DNA of 64,000 nucleotides, from contig JAUCBJ010000488.1 in the NCBI GenBank assembly GCA_032718475.1, positions 1 to 64,000 of the forward strand. Reading direction: 5' to 3'. Origin of the DNA: Nemertoderma westbladi (taxonomy: Eukaryota; Xenacoelomorpha; Nemertodermatida; Nemertodermatidae). Numbering within the stretch: position 1 is the stretch's first letter; each line of letters starts with the position of its first letter. The notes below the pieces were generated by a model. It was not told the DNA's origin. It worked only from the letters and a program-made list of their open reading frames with translations, and did no database searches. The position numbers and the translations under genes are program-made. Of the stretch, positions 35,101-44,500 are shown one piece after another.

Positions 35101-35829
35101 CCTTCCCTGTAACAATAAGATATTGTGGCTGTATAGTTGGGGAACCTTCCCTGTAACAATAAGATATTGTGGCTGTATAGTTGGGGAACCTTCCCTGTAA
35201 CAATAATATATTGTGGCTGTATAGTTGGGGAACCTTCCCTGTAATAATAAGATATTGTGGCTGTATAGTTGGGGAACCTTCCCTGTAACGATAAGATATT
35301 GTGGCTGTATAGTTGGGGAACCTTCCCTGTAACGATAAGATATTGTGGCTGTATAGTTGGGGAACCTTCCCTGTAACAATAAGAGATTGTGGCTGTATAG
35401 TTGGGGAACCTTTCCTGTAACGATAAGATATTGTGGCTGTAGTTGGGGGACCTTCCCTGTAACGATAAGAGATTGTGGCTGTATAGATGTGGAACCTTCC
35501 CTGTAACGATAAGATATTGTGGCTGTAGTTGGGGGACCTTCCCTGTAACGATAAGATATTGTGGCTGTAGTTGGGGGACCTTCCCTGTAACGATAAGAGA
35601 TTGTGGCTGTAGTTGGGGGACCTTCCCTGTAACGATAATAGATTGTGGCTGTATAGTTGTGGAACCTTCCCTGTAACGATAAGATAATGTAGCTGTATAG
35701 TTGGGGAACCTTCCCTGTAACAATAAGAGATTGTGGCTGTATAGTTGGGGGACCTTCCCTGTAACGATAAGATATTGTGGCTGTAGTTGGGAGACCTTCC
35801 CTGTAACGATAAGATATTGTGGCTGTATA
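17165..35829 (-). repeat. 44-bp tandem array of the 5' edge of exon E3, each copy with an acceptor-like site
   Basis: About 430 head-to-tail copies of a 44-bp unit (42-bp variants lack two bases at GTATAG/GTAG on the plus strand) fill the E2-E3 intron. On the gene strand each unit reads GGAAGGTTCCCCAACTATAC, then AGCCACAATATCTTATCG, then TTACAG. This equals the first 44 nt of E3, except that E3 ends TTACAC. Most copies therefore carry a TTACAG|GGAAG junction like the inferred E3 acceptor. The consensus has no stop codon in any gene-strand frame, which produces minus-strand open frames of up to 1,475 codons with a 44-residue period (GKVPQLYSHNLLSLQ, GRFPNYTATISY, YREGSPTIQPQS). These are not independent genes. 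Nested higher-order repeats are present (see findings). A TIR transposon interrupts the array at 35830. Confidence 0.97.
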
Positions 35830-35847
35830 CACTGAAAAAAGTAAGTG
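35830..35847 (+). repeat. Left 18-bp terminal inverted repeat
   Basis: CACTGAAAAAAGTAAGTG; perfect inverted match to 39005-39022. Identity ends immediately inside (CCGG versus GTGG). Confidence 0.96.
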
Positions 35848-36099
35848 CCGGTCGATTTTTTAACCATTGGTTATGGATAGGTACTTGCGGTAGTGATTGG
35901 TAAACCGGGGGTTAGTATGGATCATACAAAAATGGCTGGTAGTAACCTCCGGTTACGATATTAAACCGGCGGTTTAAGATATATTGGTTATATTACCTGA
36001 AACGAAACCTGTAGTCATTGCGGAATTTTGCATAGAAAGTGACGGTTGTATTAAAAAGGTGGTTATTAAATTTTCAAACTGGCGGTTCTTATTGATGAA

Positions 36100-37375
36100 A
36101 ACATATAATTTTCAAACCGGCGGTTTTTATGAAATGTAAAAATGGCGGTTTTATTTTTAAACTGTCGGTTCTTGTTAATAAACACGTATGTAGTTTTCAA
36201 ACCGGCGGTTTTTATGAAATGTAAAAATGGTGGTCTTATATTCAAACTGTCGGTTCTTGTTAATAAACACGTATGTAGTTTTCAAACCGGCGGTTTTTAT
36301 GAAATGTAAAAACGGTGGTCTTATATTCAAACTGTCGGTTCTTGTTAATAAACACGTATGTAGTTTTCAAACCGGCGGTTTTTATGAAATGTAAAAATGG
36401 TGGTCTTAAATTCAAACTGTCGGTTCTTGTTAATAAACACGTATGTAGTTTTCAAACCGGCGGTTTTTATGAAATGTAAAAATGGTGGTCTTATATTCAA
36501 ACTGTCGGTTCTTGTTAATAAACACGTATGTAGTTTTCAAACCGGCGGTTTTTATGAAATGTAAAAATGGTGGTCTTATATTCAAACTGTCGGTTCTTGT
36601 TAATAAACACGTATGTAGTTTTCAAACCGGCGGTTTTTATGAAATGTAAAAATGGTGGTCTTATATTCAAACTGTCGGTTCTTGTTAATAAACACGTATG
36701 TAGTTTTCAAACCGGCGGTTTTTATGAAATGTAAAAATGGTGGTCTTATATTCAAACTGTCGGTTTTTGTTAATAAACACGTATGTAGTTTTCAAACCGG
36801 CGGTTTTTATGAAATGTAAAAATGGTGGTCTTATATTCAAACTGTCGGTTCTTGTTAACAAACACGTATGTAGTTTTCAAACCGGCGGTTTTTATGAAAT
36901 GTAAAAATGGTGGTCTTATATTCAAACTGTCGGTTTTTGTTAATAAACACGTATGTAGTTTTCAAACCGGCGGTTTTTATGAAATGTAAAAATGGTGGTC
37001 TTATATTCTAACTGTCGGTTCTTGTTAACAAACACGTATGTAGTTTTCAAACCGGCGGTTTTTATGAAATGTAAAAATGGTGGTCTTATATTCAAACTGT
37101 CGGTTCTTGTTAATAAACACGTATGTAGTTTTCAAACCGGCGGTTTTTATGAAATGTAAAAATGGTGGTCTTATATTCAAACTGTCGGTTCTTGTTAATA
37201 AACACGTATGTAGTTTTCAAACCGGCGGTTTTTATGAAATGTAAAAATGGTGGTCTTATATTCAAACTGTCGGTTCTTGTTAACAAACACGTATGTAGTT
37301 TTCAAACCGGCGGTTTGTATGAAATGTAAAAATGGCGGTTGTATTTTCACAATTGCCGGTTTTTACTATACATAC
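36100..37375. repeat. 85-bp tandem array inside the TIR transposon
   Basis: The word GTATGTAG recurs every 85 bp from 36186 to 37291 (14 occurrences), with a degenerate first copy before and a partial copy after. Each unit has AAACCGGCGGTTTTTATG, then AAATGTAAAAATGGTGG, then ACTGTCGGTTCTTG and a TAATAAACAC stretch. Copies are almost identical, so the array expanded or homogenised recently. Confidence 0.95.
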
Positions 37376-37446
37376 AAAGAACCCTAAGTTGTGTAATTCA
37401 ACTGGTAATGCCGTTATTTCTGTATTACAGAGGCGTGATGATATAA

Positions 37447-37980
37447 CTAATTTACAATAATGACTGCCAGTTTATCACAGAACCACAGATTTACAATAAT
37501 GACTGCCAGTTTATCACAGAACCACAAATTTACAATAATGACTGCCAGTTTATCACAGAACCACAGATTTACAATAATGACTGCCAGTTTATCACAGAAC
37601 CACAGATTTACAATAATGACTGCCAGTTTATCACAGACCCAATTTACAATAATGACTGCCAGTTTATCACAGAACCACAGATTTACAATAATGACTGCCA
37701 GTTTATCACAGAACCACAGATTTACAATAATGACTGCCAGTTTATCACAGAACCACAGATTTACAATAATGACTGCCAGTTTATCACAGAACCACAGATT
37801 TACAATAATGACTGCCAGTTTATCACAGAACCACAGATTTACAATAATGACTGCCAGTTTATCACAGAACCACAGATTTACAATAATGACTGCCAGTTTA
37901 TCACAGAACCACAGATATAGAACCGCAGATTTGCAATAATAACTGCCAGTTTATCACAGAACACACACAGATTTACAAAC
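37447..37980. repeat. 39-bp tandem array inside the TIR transposon
   Basis: About 13 copies of a 39-bp unit containing ATTTACAATAATGACTGCC and AGTTTATCACAGAACCACAG. One copy near 37630 is shortened, and the last two are degenerate. The 159-codon plus-strand frame at 37460-37939 (13-residue period MTASLSQNHRFTI) comes only from the unit length being a multiple of 3. Confidence 0.93.
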
Positions 37981-39004
37981 TAATAACTGCCAGTTTGTAT
38001 ATGTAAATATAAAAAGTAAATATATATAATCAAAACATAATTTTAAATTATTAATTAAACTTGGTTAAAATTAATTAATTTATATAAATTAATTGAAATG
38101 AATTATCTAATATGGCTGAAAAGAAGACAAATGATATTAAAATTAATAATCAAAACACTATTTGTAGATCATCAACTAAAATTAATTAGGATATCCATAA
38201 ATCTAAATGAATTTAATATTTTCCTATATACTTAGCCGTGTGTATCCAATGTGTATGTAGAGTATTGTATGCATTGGCCATAGGCCGTAAGCGTAGGGTA
38301 GGGTGTAGGGATTAGATAAGGTAGGCTTTCACCCCCCTCCCCCCATATCTCCATGTTGTAACATGGAGCTTCATGTGTGCCCTGAATGTCCTGTGCTCCT
38401 AACCAAACATTTTTTTCAGATAACCACAGGTTTATAAGTTTTTTTTGCTCTTTATAACCACAGGTTAGTACGTTTTAACCGTGGGTTTTTCTTTTATAAC
38501 CATAGGTTATAAATAAATTAAAGCCTCAGTTTATTAAAATTACCGCCAGTTTTCTCAAATAAAACCGCCAGTTGACTGTCAATTAAACGGCGGTTTCTTA
38601 AAAACTGGTTTATTTGGTTGCCGTTTTACCTGTGGTTTTTTGAGAAAACCGGCAGTTTTAAATAGTTGAAACGCCAGTTACCAGCAGTAAACCATAGGTT
38701 AATAAATGCCGATTAAGTATTTGACCGGGAATTTGCGTTAAACCAGAACCTGAGGTTACAGAAACCGGCAGTTCCTTGCGATATAAAATACCAGAGGTTT
38801 TACAACGCATTTTTAGGTTCTAAACAACTGGGGGTTATGGAACCGCCGGTTTTACGAGAGATAATCAACCCCCGGTTTGCACAACTGCCAGTTCTTGGCA
38901 ATGTTTATTTACCGCCGGTTTGTAAAAACAACCTGCGGTGGTTTTCGTTGCAAAACAACCCCAGGTAGTTCTTGCAAACCGGCAGTTTTTTAACAAAATA
39001 CCAC
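37981..39004. other. Right inner and subterminal part of the TIR transposon, rich in AACCNNNGGTT
   Basis: From 37981 to about 38400 the DNA is AT-rich with no gene seen. From about 38410 to 38990 short palindromic words such as AACCACAGGTT, AACCATAGGTT and AACCGCCGGTT, and half-related AAACCGGCAGTTTT or ACCGCCAGTT, recur every few tens of bases in both orientations. Confidence 0.8.
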
Positions 39005-39022
39005 CACTTACTTTTTTCAGTG
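39005..39022 (-). repeat. Right 18-bp terminal inverted repeat
   Basis: CACTTACTTTTTTCAGTG on the plus strand, the exact reverse complement of the left end, followed by the duplicated TA. Confidence 0.96.
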
Positions 39023-39283
39023 TAGTTGGGAAACCTTCCCTGTAACAATAAGATATTGTGGCTGTATAGTTGGGGAACCTTCCCTGTAACGATAAGAGAT
39101 TGTGGCTGTATATAGTTGGGGGACCTTCCCTGTAACGATAAGATATTGTGGCTGTAGTTGGGAGACCTTCCCTGTAACGATAAGATATTGTGGCTGTAGT
39201 TGGGGGACCTTCCCTGTAACGATAAGATATTGTGGCTGGAGTTGGGAGACCTTCCCTGTAACGATAGATATTGTGGCTGTATG
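39023..39283 (-). repeat. Far end of the 44-bp array
   Basis: About six further 42-44 bp copies continue the array interrupted by the transposon. On the gene strand this is the upstream boundary: unique intron ends with CCTCCCCATACAG and enters the repeat at CCACAATATC. Confidence 0.95.
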
Positions 39284-39581
39284 GGGAGGTAACACCATTT
39301 TGGTCCAAAATATTACGAATTTGTTTGGTTAAATGGTGATTCCAAATCTGTAAACCGCTCTTTAAAAGCTCTTTTAGTTTTCAAGTTATGTTAATTTCCA
39401 TTTAGGGATTCCTATTGAAATTACTATGACTATGTATAATGAAAGGTCGATTATCTCCAAATATTTTTTTATGAAATTGTCAACTTCAAAACCCTACTAC
39501 TTCTACTACTAGCATACATTTGCGTAAATAACATAAATTATGATTAGATAAGTTATCATTATAATAATTCGTTCAACTTAC
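39284..39581. other. Unique part of the E2-E3 intron
   Basis: About 300 bp of AT-rich intron after the E2 donor (CTATCAG|GTAAGTT). No other feature was seen. The E2-E3 intron totals 22,417 bp, nearly all of it array and transposon. Confidence 0.75.
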
Positions 39582-39692
39582 CTGATAGGGACATCAAAAC
39601 ATTCCCGATCACATGTAACCATTGGCAACGACGTGCGTTTAATTGTAGCATCTCTGCTTCGTGAATCTGGCTAAGGTTGAGTGTGTAGATAC
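39582..39692 (-). CDS. MAP4K3/5-like: MAP4K3/5-type kinase, exon E2 (CNH domain)
   Basis: This is a 111-bp exon on the minus strand. The acceptor TTTATTACAG|GTATC has AG at 39694-39693, and the donor CTATCAG|GTAAGTT has GT at 39581-39580. It enters in phase 1 and leaves in phase 1. The peptide begins IYTLNLSQIHE and ends ARRCQWLHVIGNVLMSLS, completing Gly with E3. Vertebrate MAP4K3/5 CNH reads FGAEEGIYTLNLNELHE and then RRCTWLYV, so the match is immediate, and it also fixes the E1 donor. Read together, E1-E2-E3 give FGAEEG-IYTLNL and MSLS-G-KVPQLYSHNL with no frame error. Confidence 0.95.
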
Positions 39693-39828
39693 CTGTAATA
39701 AATAAAATTAAAATATAACGTTTAAACACCATATAAAGATAAACCCAAATCGTTTTCCATTGTTTTGTAGATCAGCTGTTTTGACATAAAAGACATATTG
39801 AAGTGCGAATAAAACACCATAAACACAC
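39693..39828. other. 136-bp intron between E1 and E2
   Basis: Flanked by GAAG|GTGTGT (E1 donor) and TTATTACAG| (E2 acceptor) on the gene strand. The E1 frame happens to stay open about 35 codons into it, so a naive ORF would overrun the real exon end. Confidence 0.9.
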
Positions 39829-41260
39829 CTTCTTCGGCCCCAAACAATAGGTGTTCGTGTTTGGTCTCACTGTGAACCCATGTAACGGCACAATGCAGAG
39901 TCAAGGGACACCCATCGAAGACTTTGGATAAACAGGCGCCCATGTGGACCTTGGGGGTGGGCGGGAGACCCCCCATAGTCCCACCCCCGGTGGCCCTAGT
40001 CGGGTCCGACAGCTTGGCCGACAGTTTGGGCGGCGGTTGCGGAGGTTCGCTGAAACGACGGAGCGAGGGAGACGAGCGGAGGTCGGCGACGGTGGGCGCT
40101 ACGAGGTCCGGCTGGGCGGAATCGGGGCGCCGCTCCTTCGTGCTGTGGAGACCGGCGTGGTAGTCGCGGTCGAAGTAACGATCGCGGTTGGGCTCCACTT
40201 CGGGACGCGAGACATCATCGCTACTGCGGGATAAACCGGTGCGATTCGACTGAAACTCCTCGAGGAGTTCGTCGAAAGGCCCCCGAGTCGGTACCGGGGG
40301 CGCCGGGAGGGTCGAGTCGTCCGCCACCTTATTGCGCAGCTTCGGTGGCAGCGGCGGCGGTGGGAGACTCAGATGGGGCCGCACGATCGTCCCGTACGGG
40401 TCCGACTCCTCCGGACTGCGGGGCGGTTGTTCCCCCCGTCGTAACGTCGCCCCATCGTCCTCGCTCGAGGCCCCCTCCCCGGCCCCCTCCTCCGCGGGTT
40501 TCCCCCCCGCGTACAGATCGTCGATGCGATCGGACTGCCGGTTCAGCAACTCGTTGCGTCGCTCCCGGAGTTCGTCCTCGACGGAGGCGAGCAACCCCGG
40601 GTCCTCGGCGGTCGCCGGGGCGGCCGGGGGCTGCTTCCCCGGTTGCTTAGGGAACGCGAAGGGGTCGACGCCGGCGCTGGTGAGAAAGTCGGTGAATATG
40701 AAGTTGTTGGGGGGCTGAGGGGGCGGAGCGGGGGCAGCGGGGGGCGGATCGGGGGCAGCGGGGGGCGGCGATAGAACCGGCCGGGGCTCCTCTCCTACGA
40801 TCCGTCGCGAGGGAATTCGCTTCGGTTGCGAGTTACTTTTGGTGACGTCATCGAGCCGCTTCCGGTGCGCCTCCACTATGACGTCATCCTCTTCATCCTC
40901 GTCGGAATCGGAATCCCCTGAGTCGCCGGCGGGCCGCTGTAACCCAGGGTTACGATACCTATCGATCAGCTCCCGCATCAACTCGGGTCCCGGCTTCCCG
41001 ACCTCCAGCCACGAGTTGCTAAGCAACCCGGCCGCCGAAGGCCGCTTCCGCGGGTTCTTTGTGAGCGAGAGTTTAATAAAGTTATGGAATCCCGCAGTCC
41101 ACTTCCCGCGATCCTTTAACTTGGGCGGCTGGAAGTTGGACTTGGACATTAGGAAGAGCGCGCGCATGGGATGGAGTTCGAACATCGGAGGTTGGAGTTC
41201 GGCGAGTTCGATGGCGGTGATTCCTACGGCCCAGACGTCGCACTGCTGGTTGTATCCGCC
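39829..41260 (-). CDS. MAP4K3/5-like: MAP4K3/5-type kinase, exon E1 (end of kinase domain, linker, start of CNH)
   Basis: This is a 1,432-bp exon of 477 codons. The acceptor is TCGGTTCCAG|GGCGG (AG at 41262-41261), the donor GAAG|GTGTGT. Residues 1-85 are kinase subdomains [24 protein letters not shown] with the conserved Asp of [25 protein letters not shown], and the subdomain XI Arg in KNPRKRPSA. This wording is typical of MAP4K3/MAP4K5, which signal to JNK and, for MAP4K3, to mTORC1. Residues 110-435 are an acidic then proline-rich linker with PxxP-type SH3-binding potential ([25 protein letters not shown]). CNH starts near residue 436 ([17 protein letters not shown]) and reaches FGAEE at the exon end. 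The exon is strikingly GC-rich in an AT-rich neighbourhood. The N-terminal kinase lobe lies outside the window. Confidence 0.95.
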
Positions 41261-41550
41261 CTGGAACCGACAATAAAAGGGGGAGATGGACACGGATATA
41301 ATGGTAAACTAGTTCATTGTTTTGGTTAGAAATATAAACGCTGTCACTATAACCTGCTCCTTTCCCCTAATAGCCACAGTTACATTAAATGCACTAAAAC
41401 ACAGTTTTCTGCGACCCTCCCCCCCCCCCCCCCCTCCTCCCCTCTCTTACTCTAATAAATAATCGGAAAATATGACGATTTACGTATTAATTACTCACAG
41501 TTCCCTAACTGAGGGTAAATCATTCCAGAATCTTACAAGGTTAGCTCTCA
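41261..41550. other. Intron upstream of E1, with a C16 run
   Basis: Holds the E1 acceptor and a homopolymer of 16 C at 41419-41434 followed by CTCCTCCCC, which is purine-rich on the gene strand. No gene was seen. A degenerate start of the 40-bp array (GGTTAGCTCTCA) lies at about 41540. Confidence 0.7.
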
Positions 41551-44500
41551 AGTTAGCGGTGTCAGAGTCAGGGTGGTACAAGTAAAATAAAGTTAGCGGT
41601 GTCAGAGTCAGGGTGGTACAAGTAAAATAAAGTTAGCGTGTCAGAGTCAGGGTGGTACAAGTAAAATAAAGTTAGCGGTGTCAGAGTCAGGGTGGTACAA
41701 GTAAAATAAAGTTAGCGGTGTCAGAGTCAGGGTGGTACAAGTAAAATAAAGTTAGCGGTGTCAGAGTCAGGGTGGTACAAGTAAAATAAAGTTAGCGGTG
41801 TCAGAGTCAGGGTGGTACAAGTAAAATAAAGTTAGCGGTGTCAGAGTCAGGGTGGTACAAGTAAAATAAAGTTAGCGTGTCAGAGTCAGGGTGGTACAAG
41901 TAAAATAAAGTTAGCGGTGTCAGAGTCAGGGTGGTACAAGTAAAATAAAGTTAGCGTGTCAGAGTCAGGGTGGTACAAGTAAAATAAAGTTAGCGGTGTC
42001 AGAGTCAGGGTGGTACAAGTAAAATAAAGTTAGCGGTGTCAGAGTCAGGGTGGTACAAGTAAAATAAAGTTAGCGGTGTCAGAGTCAGGGTGGTACAAGT
42101 AAAATAAAGTTAGCGGTGTCAGAGTCAGGGTGGTACAAGTAAAATAAAGTTAGCGGTGTCAGAGTCAGGGTGGTACAAGTAAAACGAAGTTAGCGGTGTC
42201 AGAGTCAGGGTGGTACAAGTAAAATAAAGTTAGCGGTGTCAGAGTCAGGGTGGTACAAGTAAAATAAAGTTAGCGGTGTCAGAGTCAGGGTGGTACAAGT
42301 AATATAAAGTTAGCGGTGTCAGAGTCAGGGTGGTACAAGTAATATAAAGTTAGCGGTGTCAGAGTCAGGGTGGTACAAGTAAAATAAAGTTAGCGGTGTC
42401 AGAGTCAGGGTGGTACAAGTAAAATAAAGTTAGCGGTGTCAGAGTCAGGGTGGTACAAGTAAAATAAAGTTAGCGGTGTCAGAGTCAGGGTGGTACAAGT
42501 AAAATAAAGTTAGCGGTGTCAGAGTCAGGGTGGTACAAGTAAAATAAAGTTAGCGTGTCAGAGTCAGGGTGGTACAAGTAAAATAAAGTTAGCGGTGTCA
42601 GAGTCAGGGTGGTACAAGTAAAATAAAGTTAGCGTGTCAGAGTCAGGGTGGTACAAGTAAAATAAAGTTAGCGGTGTCAGAGTCAGGGTGGTACAAGTAA
42701 AATAAAGTTAGCGGTGTCAGAGTCAGGGTGGTACAAGTAAAATAAAGTTAGCGGTGTCAGAGTCAGGGTGGTACAAGTAAAATAAAGTTAGCGGTGTCAG
42801 AGTCAGGGTGGTACAAGTAAAATAAAGTTAGCGTGTCAGAGTCAGGGTGGTACAAGTAAAATAAAGTTAGCGGTGTCAGAGTCAGGGTGGTACAAGTAAA
42901 ATAAAGTTAGCGGTGTCAGAGTCAGGGTGGTACAAGTAAAATAAAGTTAGCGGTGTCAGAGTCAGGGTGGTACAAGTAAAATAAAGTTAGCGGTGTCAGA
43001 GTCAGGGTGGTACAAGTAAAATAAAGTTAGCGGTGTCAGAGTCAGGGTGGTACAAGTAAAATAAAGTTAGCGTGTCAGAGTCAGGGTGGTACAAGTAAAA
43101 TAAAGTTAGCGGTGTCAGAGTCAGGGTGGTACAAGTAAAATAAAGTTAGCGTGTCAGAGTCAGGGTGGTACAAGTAAAATAAAGTTAGCGGTGTCAGAGT
43201 CAGGGTGGTACAAGTAAAATAAAGTTAGCGGTGTCAGAGTCAGGGTGGTACAAGTAAAATAAAGTTAGCGGTGTCAGAGTCAGGGTGGTACAAGTAAAAT
43301 AAAGTTAGCGGTGTCAGAGTCAGGGTGGTACAAGTAAAATAAAGTTAGCGGTGTCAGAGTCAGGGTGGTACAAGTAAAACGAAGTTAGCGGTGTCAGAGT
43401 CAGGGTGGTACAAGTAAAATAAAGTTAGCGGTGTCAGAGTCAGGGTGGTACAAGTAAAATAAAGTTAGCGGTGTCAGAGTCAGGGTGGTACAAGTAATAT
43501 AAAGTTAGCGGTGTCAGAGTCAGGGTGGTACAAGTAATATAAAGTTAGCGGTGTCAGAGTCAGGGTGGTACAAGTAAAATAAAGTTAGCGGTGTCAGAGT
43601 CAGGGTGGTACAAGTAAAATAAAGTTAGCGGTGTCAGAGTCAGGGTGGTACAAGTAAAATAAAGTTAGCGGTGTCAGAGTCAGGGTGGTACAAGTAAAAT
43701 AAAGTTAGCGGTGTCAGAGTCAGGGTGGTACAAGTAAAATAAAGTTAGCGTGTCAGAGTCAGGGTGGTACAAGTAAAATAAAGTTAGCGGTGTCAGAGTC
43801 AGGGTGGTACAAGTAAAATAAAGTTAGCGGTGTCAGAGTCAGGGTGGTACAAGTAAAATAAAGTTAGCGGTGTCAGAGTCAGGGTGGTACAAGTAAAATA
43901 AAGTTAGCGGTGTCAGAGTCAGGGTGGTACAAGTAAAATAAAGTTAGCGGTGTCAGAGTCAGGGTGGTACAAGTAAAATAAAGTTAGCGGTGTCAGAGTC
44001 AGGGTGGTACAAGTAAAATAAAGTTAGCGGTGTCAGAGTCAGGGTGGTACAAGTAAAACGAAGTTAGCGGTGTCAGAGTCAGGGTGGTACAAGTAAAATA
44101 AAGTTAGCGGTGTCAGAGTCAGGGTGGTACAAGTAAAATAAAGTTAGCGGTGTCAGAGTCAGGGTGGTACAAGTAATATAAAGTTAGCGGTGTCAGAGTC
44201 AGGGTGGTACAAGTAATATAAAGTTAGCGGTGTCAGAGTCAGGGTGGTACAAGTAAAATAAAGTTAGCGGTGTCAGAGTCAGGGTGGTACAAGTAAAATA
44301 AAGTTAGCGGTGTCAGAGTCAGGGTGGTACAAGTAAAATAAAGTTAGCGGTGTCAGAGTCAGGGTGGTACAAGTAAAATAAAGTTAGCGGTGTCAGAGTC
44401 AGGGTGGTACAAGTAAAATAAAGTTAGCGTGTCAGAGTCAGGGTGGTACAAGTAAAATAAAGTTAGCGGTGTCAGAGTCAGGGTGGTACAAGTAAAATAA

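Larger units (their letters stand above)
35830..39022. mobile_element. Non-autonomous TIR DNA transposon, 3.19 kb, TA target duplication
   Basis: The element splits one 44-bp repeat unit: GGCTGTATA before it and TAGTTGGG after it rejoin to the normal GGCTGTATAGTTGGG with TA duplicated (35828-35829 and 39023-39024). Both ends carry a perfect 18-bp inverted repeat, CACTGAAAAAAGTAAGTG. No transposase or other credible ORF is inside. Both ends are dense in an 11-bp palindrome, AACC-NNN-GGTT, and the middle holds an 85-bp and a 39-bp tandem array. A TA duplication with CACTG ends may suit a CMC/EnSpm-like or Tc1/mariner-related element, but I cannot assign the superfamily. Confidence 0.9.

Noticed and set aside
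17016-35867. Minus-strand ORFs of up to 1,475 codons in the 44-bp array as giant repeat-protein genes
   Set aside because: They follow from a stop-free 44-bp unit read in all three frames, start at non-ATG codons in many cases, overlap one another in different frames, and lie in the E2-E3 intron. Only the last ~45 codons before 17028 are real exon E3.
37460-37939. 159-codon ORF with 13-residue repeat in the transposon
   Set aside because: Product of a 39-bp unit length; it has no transposase motif.
39924-41276. Plus-strand ORFs of 79-145 codons opposite exon E1
   Set aside because: Shadows of a GC-rich coding exon on the other strand; the minus strand has clear kinase and CNH homology.
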